Below are positions 5,373 to 7,911 of a stretch of DNA of 7,911 bases, piece after piece. Every line of letters begins with the position of its first letter. The stretch's first letter is position 1. The notes beneath the pieces were generated by a model that saw nothing but the letters and a program-made list of their open reading frames with translations, was not told the DNA's origin and did not search any database. The stretch comes from Thermoplasmata archaeon (GTDB taxonomy: Archaea; Thermoplasmatota; Thermoplasmata; Thermoplasmatales; Thermoplasmataceae). The stretch is taken from contig JAJZYV010000071.1 of NCBI GenBank assembly GCA_021797955.1, positions 1-7,911 on the forward strand, read 5' to 3'. Position numbers and translations under genes: made by a program.

Positions 5373-6855
5373 ATTGTTCCTTCATTCCTATAAATTTAGA
5401 ATAAGCGAGCATATGTACATCATCTCGATATGGATCTGTTAATAGACCCTCGGGCAAGAAGCCAAGATCTTGAAACGCTAAAGCTACGTTTGAATTGCTT
5501 AAAGGAAAGAAACTATAGAATTTCCTTACCAAAAGATTGCTTTTGGCAAAATCCAATGCTTTTCCTAGTAGCATTGAAGCAACTTGTCTGTTATTAACAC
5601 ATACGAAAGGAGCAAGTTTAACAGCTCCCCCTCTCTTTGAAATAATCAAACAGAAACCAACTAAGTTCTCTCCTGCAGAGGCAAAGACTACTGTTCTTTG
5701 TTTGGTGCCGTGAAATACTCCGTCGTTTGGATTAAGTAACAAATCCACAAAATTCTCATCAATATTAGAATAATCCTTTGACATTTCCTCTCGTATAAAT
5801 TTCCTAACACCCTCTTCAGGGGGTGGATCTAGATGAAATATTAAGTTAATAGCTTCGAAATTTGGACTTGTAAAGTGTTCTTGTTTTCTAATAATATTAA
5901 TTAGAGCTTTACCAAGGACAAGTTCCCCATGTGATGCTGCGTACTGCGATTTCAAGTGGGCCTCAATCCTATAGTTAGATTTTAATAAGTAATGCAAAGC
6001 TTCGTAATGGTTGTCAGGTATGGTTGAATAGGCCTTTCTCATGCCACTGCTTCTATACAGATTCTCCAACAATCTCCGAGTTACCGGACCTATGCCTCTG
6101 TGTTGATAATCCCCCTTAATTACAGTTGGGCCGAATTTGACTGAGTTCCCCATTTTGATTGTTGCAACGGAAAATCCGATAGTTTCATTATCGTAATTTA
6201 TTGCATGAATAATTTTTTCCCTTGTTAGAATCCCATCAGGATCCTTTCCGAGTTTATGAACTTCAATGATTCTCTTAGCAAAGTCTACGTCTATATTATC
6301 GTACCATTTTCCAATTTCAGATGTAACTAATTTGACAAAGAAATCCTCCATTCCAGAATTGAATTCAATAAGATTAAGTCTATAAGAAACATCCGTGATC
6401 CCCCCATTTAGAATCGTTTTAAATTCACGAAACAATATACTTTGTTTTATCAAATCTTCTAATAATGATTCGTTAATGTATACATACTTAAACTGAGATG
6501 GTAAAACAATCCCGATTGTCTTTAACTTATCTTTTGATATTGGCTTTTCAAATCGCTCGTATCTTTTGACCTCCATTGCAACTCCCTCTCTAAATCCAGC
6601 GAAATAAGTTTCAAATCTAGACCTGTCAATTTTGTTATTTTTTAATTGGGTCCATATTCTTATTGGAGAATCCCGTATAATCCTACCGACTAGGAAAAGA
6701 CCAACTATTTCACTTCTTTCTCGTGAAAAAAGCAAAATGAATATAGGGTTCTCCTTTCCAACACTTTTCCTAAATTCGTAAGGTTTCTCCCCATTCAGGA
6801 TTGCTTCTGCGAATTCATTATGAATTGATAATATAATAATATTTTTTAAGTCCAC
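5362..6855 (-). CDS. ASCH domain fused to two GNAT acetyltransferase domains
   Basis: This 497-residue protein is the first gene of the operon. Residues 1-125 are an ASCH domain: ILSIHNEFAEAILNGEKPYEFRKS (spanning 8-31), GLFLVGRIIRDSP, FETYFAGFREGVAMEV and PSQFKYVYI. Residues about 160-320 are a GNAT domain with strand VKFGPTVI followed by the acetyl-CoA pyrophosphate loop QHRGIG (251-256) and a YEALHYLLKSNY helix region. Residues about 335-490 repeat the fold (VKLAPFVCV, NSNVALAFQDLGF), but the loop is NNRQVA (421-426), without the R/Q-x-x-G-x-G/A pattern, so the second copy probably does not bind acetyl-CoA normally. The start is GTG, the only candidate before an upstream in-frame stop. The acceptor is unknown: it could be a protein, amine, nucleoside or RNA. 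The ASCH part suggests delivery to a nucleic acid or nucleoside, an inference. Confidence 0.8.
   Translation of the reverse strand: MDLKNIIILSIHNEFAEAILNGEKPYEFRKSVGKENPIFILLFSRERSEIVGLFLVGRIIRDSPIRIWTQLKNNKIDRSRFETYFAGFREGVAMEVKRYERFEKPISKDKLKTIGIVLPSQFKYVYINESLLEDLIKQSILFREFKTILNGGITDVSYRLNLIEFNSGMEDFFVKLVTSEIGKWYDNIDVDFAKRIIEVHKLGKDPDGILTREKIIHAINYDNETIGFSVATIKMGNSVKFGPTVIKGDYQHRGIGPVTRRLLENLYRSSGMRKAYSTIPDNHYEALHYLLKSNYRIEAHLKSQYAASHGELVLGKALINIIRKQEHFTSPNFEAINLIFHLDPPPEEGVRKFIREEMSKDYSNIDENFVDLLLNPNDGVFHGTKQRTVVFASAGENLVGFCLIISKRGGAVKLAPFVCVNNRQVASMLLGKALDFAKSNLLVRKFYSFFPLSNSNVALAFQDLGFLPEGLLTDPYRDDVHMLAYSKFIGMKEQYES
5378..5383 (-). promoter_or_regulatory. Ribosome binding site of the membrane-protein gene
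   Basis: GAAGGA on the minus strand lies five bases before the ATG at 5372, within the last codons of the ASCH-GNAT gene. It supports translation of the second gene from the shared mRNA and its start at 5372. Confidence 0.5.
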
Positions 6856-6882
6856 CCCATGGTAATATTTTAATATACTTAC

Positions 6883-6892
6883 ATTTTTTTAA
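6883..6892 (-). promoter_or_regulatory. TATA-like box of the three-gene operon
   Basis: TTTAAAAAAA on the minus strand is centred about 33 bases upstream of the GTG at 6855, consistent with one promoter for all three genes and a short leader. A second A/T block (TATATTAAAATATTA, 6863-6877) is too near the GTG for a leaderless start but would fit if translation began elsewhere. Confidence 0.35.
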
Positions 6893-6960
6893 AGTACACT
6901 GGTATAGGAAACTATTCAAAGAGTTACCAATAGTGGACATGTGTGCCCCACACCGGTTAA

Positions 6961-7644
6961 GATCTGTGCGTTATCGATCCTGTCTTATCTTTTCCATGGT
7001 ATATTCAGACCAAGCGTCTACTTCTACGGTTAATTCACGGTGTCAACGACAAATTCTACCTCATAATATACATGGTCAGGAAATTTCTCATATCAACCAT
7101 ACGGCTGCAGGGAGATAAACATTACTGAGCAGAAGGTATTAACCGCCACCTCAGTCCTGGAGAACCGATATCATACCTAAACATGACTATTTCTGGAAAG
7201 TACTTTTAACTACCGGCTTTTTCCGGAAACAATGGAGCTGCTTTCTCCATTATTATCAATGTAATCTGCTTGATTGCACCGAAGCTCAAACCTGATAGAT
7301 TGGAGTTGGTTGAAAACTGTTCTGTCCCGCCTGATACGAAGTTCTACAGCACTATTGATTGGTCTGATTGATACAATACGACCAAAACTTGACCTATATG
7401 TTCCGAGAGACCCTTCAATACTTCACTATGCAAGCCATATCCCCAGAAGTATTCTGCTCATCTAGTTAATGAGAGTCTTGCGGTCAATGATTATTATTCA
7501 TTTGCATGAGAAATGGAGACCGTTCAGGGCATTATAAGACTCAATCCGGGAGACAATATTTATGTCGGTTTCGAGTACTATTTTCTTGGTATGTCCAATC
7601 AGGTCACAGTCTCATTCCCTTTGAGGTTGCAATACGTTGAATGA
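6961..7644 (+). pseudogene. Decayed gene, unknown family
   Basis: One frame stays readable for about 228 codons with only five internal stops (at 7126, 7207, 7369, 7390 and 7507) before TGA 7642-7644. The best-preserved parts are AAFSIIINVICLIAPKLKPD followed by LELVENCSVPPDTKFYS, and the tail GIIRLNPGDNIYVGFEYYF ending in VTVSFPLRLQYVE. The tail resembles a beta-rich C-terminal domain with alternating hydrophobic residues. No start codon and no family can be assigned. The region looks richer in G+C than the operon beside it (a 60-base sample at 6961 gives about 42% against about 35% for one at 5461), so it may be older chromosomal sequence. Two alternative frames are open at 6933-7118 and 7274-7465 but read as low-complexity shadows. 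Confidence 0.35.
7231..7251. repeat. Short inverted repeat inside the decayed gene
   Basis: AATGGAG and CTCCATT pair perfectly around a seven-base loop, just after a CCGG/CCGG repeat at 7213-7225. It may be chance structure in former coding sequence. Confidence 0.25.
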
Positions 7645-7686
7645 GGCCCCCCTTATCGAACCTGCACTTTCTTGCAGCATTCTCAT

Positions 7687-7721
7687 GTTCATGGGATCAT
7701 CGCCTCATGAACGGTGATCCC
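7687..7721. repeat. Two overlapping, mutually exclusive hairpins
   Basis: GTTCATG (7687-7693) pairs with CATGAAC (7706-7712). GGGATCATCG (7693-7702) pairs with CGGTGATCCC (7712-7721) through ten pairs including one G-T wobble. The two stems share bases 7693 and 7712, and each arm of one lies in the loop or flank of the other, so in RNA only one could form at a time. A small CTGCA/TGCAG hairpin precedes them at 7662-7677. The set lies between the decayed gene and the next promoter. It could be a terminator, the remains of an RNA switch, or a mobile-element or recombination site. Confidence 0.4.
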
Positions 7722-7833
7722 GCAATAACAAAAGCGAAATGTTAATTTTTCTGATGCAGGTTTCTTATGGATTTCATCGAATTTTCAGGATTGTAAAACG
7801 TTTTATACCTGTATATTGAAAAACCCAAGCAGG

Positions 7834-7840
7834 TTAAATA
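7834..7840 (+). promoter_or_regulatory. TATA box of the rightmost gene
   Basis: TTAAATA is centred 27 bases before the ATG at 7864 with no ribosome site between them, a standard archaeal leaderless arrangement. The purine-containing bases before it (AGCAGG) would be the BRE. GCAGGTT occurs here (7829-7835) and at 7756-7762, with the reverse form AACCTGC at 7659-7665, so it may be a regulator site. Confidence 0.5.
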
Positions 7841-7863
7841 TTAATTACAAATAATCATTGAAG

Positions 7864-7911
7864 ATGCTGTTTCTCCTTGAGCAATACTTTAAAGATAGTC
7901 CAACAAGGAAG
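7864..7911 (+). CDS. N-terminus of a gene running off the window; possibly an ACT-domain regulator
   Basis: Sixteen codons are open to the window edge: MLFLLEQYFKDSPTRK. The TATA box 24-30 bases upstream supports this ATG. The pattern of an N-terminal aromatic-acidic helix, then S-P-x-R-K, is reminiscent of the COG2150 group of archaeal HTH/ACT proteins (predicted regulators of amino-acid metabolism). Sixteen residues are too few to decide, and the family call is only a hint. That a protein starts here is much more likely than which one. Confidence 0.45.
   Translation, partial: MLFLLEQYFKDSPTRK

Noticed and set aside
6933..7118. 61-codon plus-strand frame
   Set aside because: It competes with the more protein-like frame of the decayed gene and has a His/Arg/Ser-rich, domain-free translation.
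7274..7465. 63-codon plus-strand frame
   Set aside because: It overlaps the better frame of the decayed gene; its hydrophobic look comes from reading that sequence one base out of phase.
1..7911. CRISPR array, tRNA or rRNA
   Set aside because: No regularly spaced direct repeats, no cloverleaf with a TTCGA-type arm, and no conserved ribosomal RNA segment was seen on either strand.

Overview
The window looks archaeal, most likely from a Thermoplasmata-like (Thermoplasmatales) genome. This placement is an inference. The sequence is AT-rich, with frequent ATA and AGA/AGG codons. Several starts have an A/T-rich TATA-like box about 25-35 bases upstream and no Shine-Dalgarno site, as expected for archaeal leaderless or short-leader mRNAs, while two genes inside an operon do carry purine-rich ribosome sites. 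The gene families (ribbon-helix-helix, ASCH, GNAT, four-cysteine uracil-DNA-glycosylase-like) fit archaea but do not fix the lineage.

Layout. (1) 1-509, minus strand: 169 residues of a TylF/macrocin-type O-methyltransferase cut off by the window edge. (2) 510-3141: about 2.6 kb of mostly decayed or non-coding DNA. Inside it I recognise a small two-helix membrane protein gene broken by a frameshift (1431-1746, plus), a short minus-strand gene interrupted by one amber codon (2061-2291), and weaker fragments. (3) 3196-3831, plus: a small ribbon-helix-helix protein followed, in the same reading frame after one TGA, by an ASCH (PUA-like) domain protein. (4) 3833-6855, minus: a tight three-gene operon transcribed right to left, encoding an ASCH-GNAT-GNAT fusion, a two-helix membrane protein with a cytosolic domain, and a divergent uracil-DNA-glycosylase-superfamily protein. 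The genes overlap by 11 bases at each junction. (5) 6961-7644, plus: a decayed reading frame with five internal stops. It is followed by overlapping inverted repeats and then, at 7864, by the first 16 codons of an intact gene with a well-placed TATA box.

The central block (3196-6855) is the interesting part. It has two convergent units that abut with one base between their stop codons, and each unit carries an ASCH domain with the same N-terminal signature. The RHH-ASCH pair has the shape of a toxin-antitoxin or autoregulated module. The operon combines a putative nucleic-acid/nucleoside-binding domain (ASCH), acetyltransferase domains, a membrane-anchored protein and a base-excision fold. 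A nucleic-acid modification, sensing or anti-mobile-element role is a reasonable hypothesis, but nothing in the sequence proves it. The gene graveyards on both sides suggest an accessory, high-turnover region.
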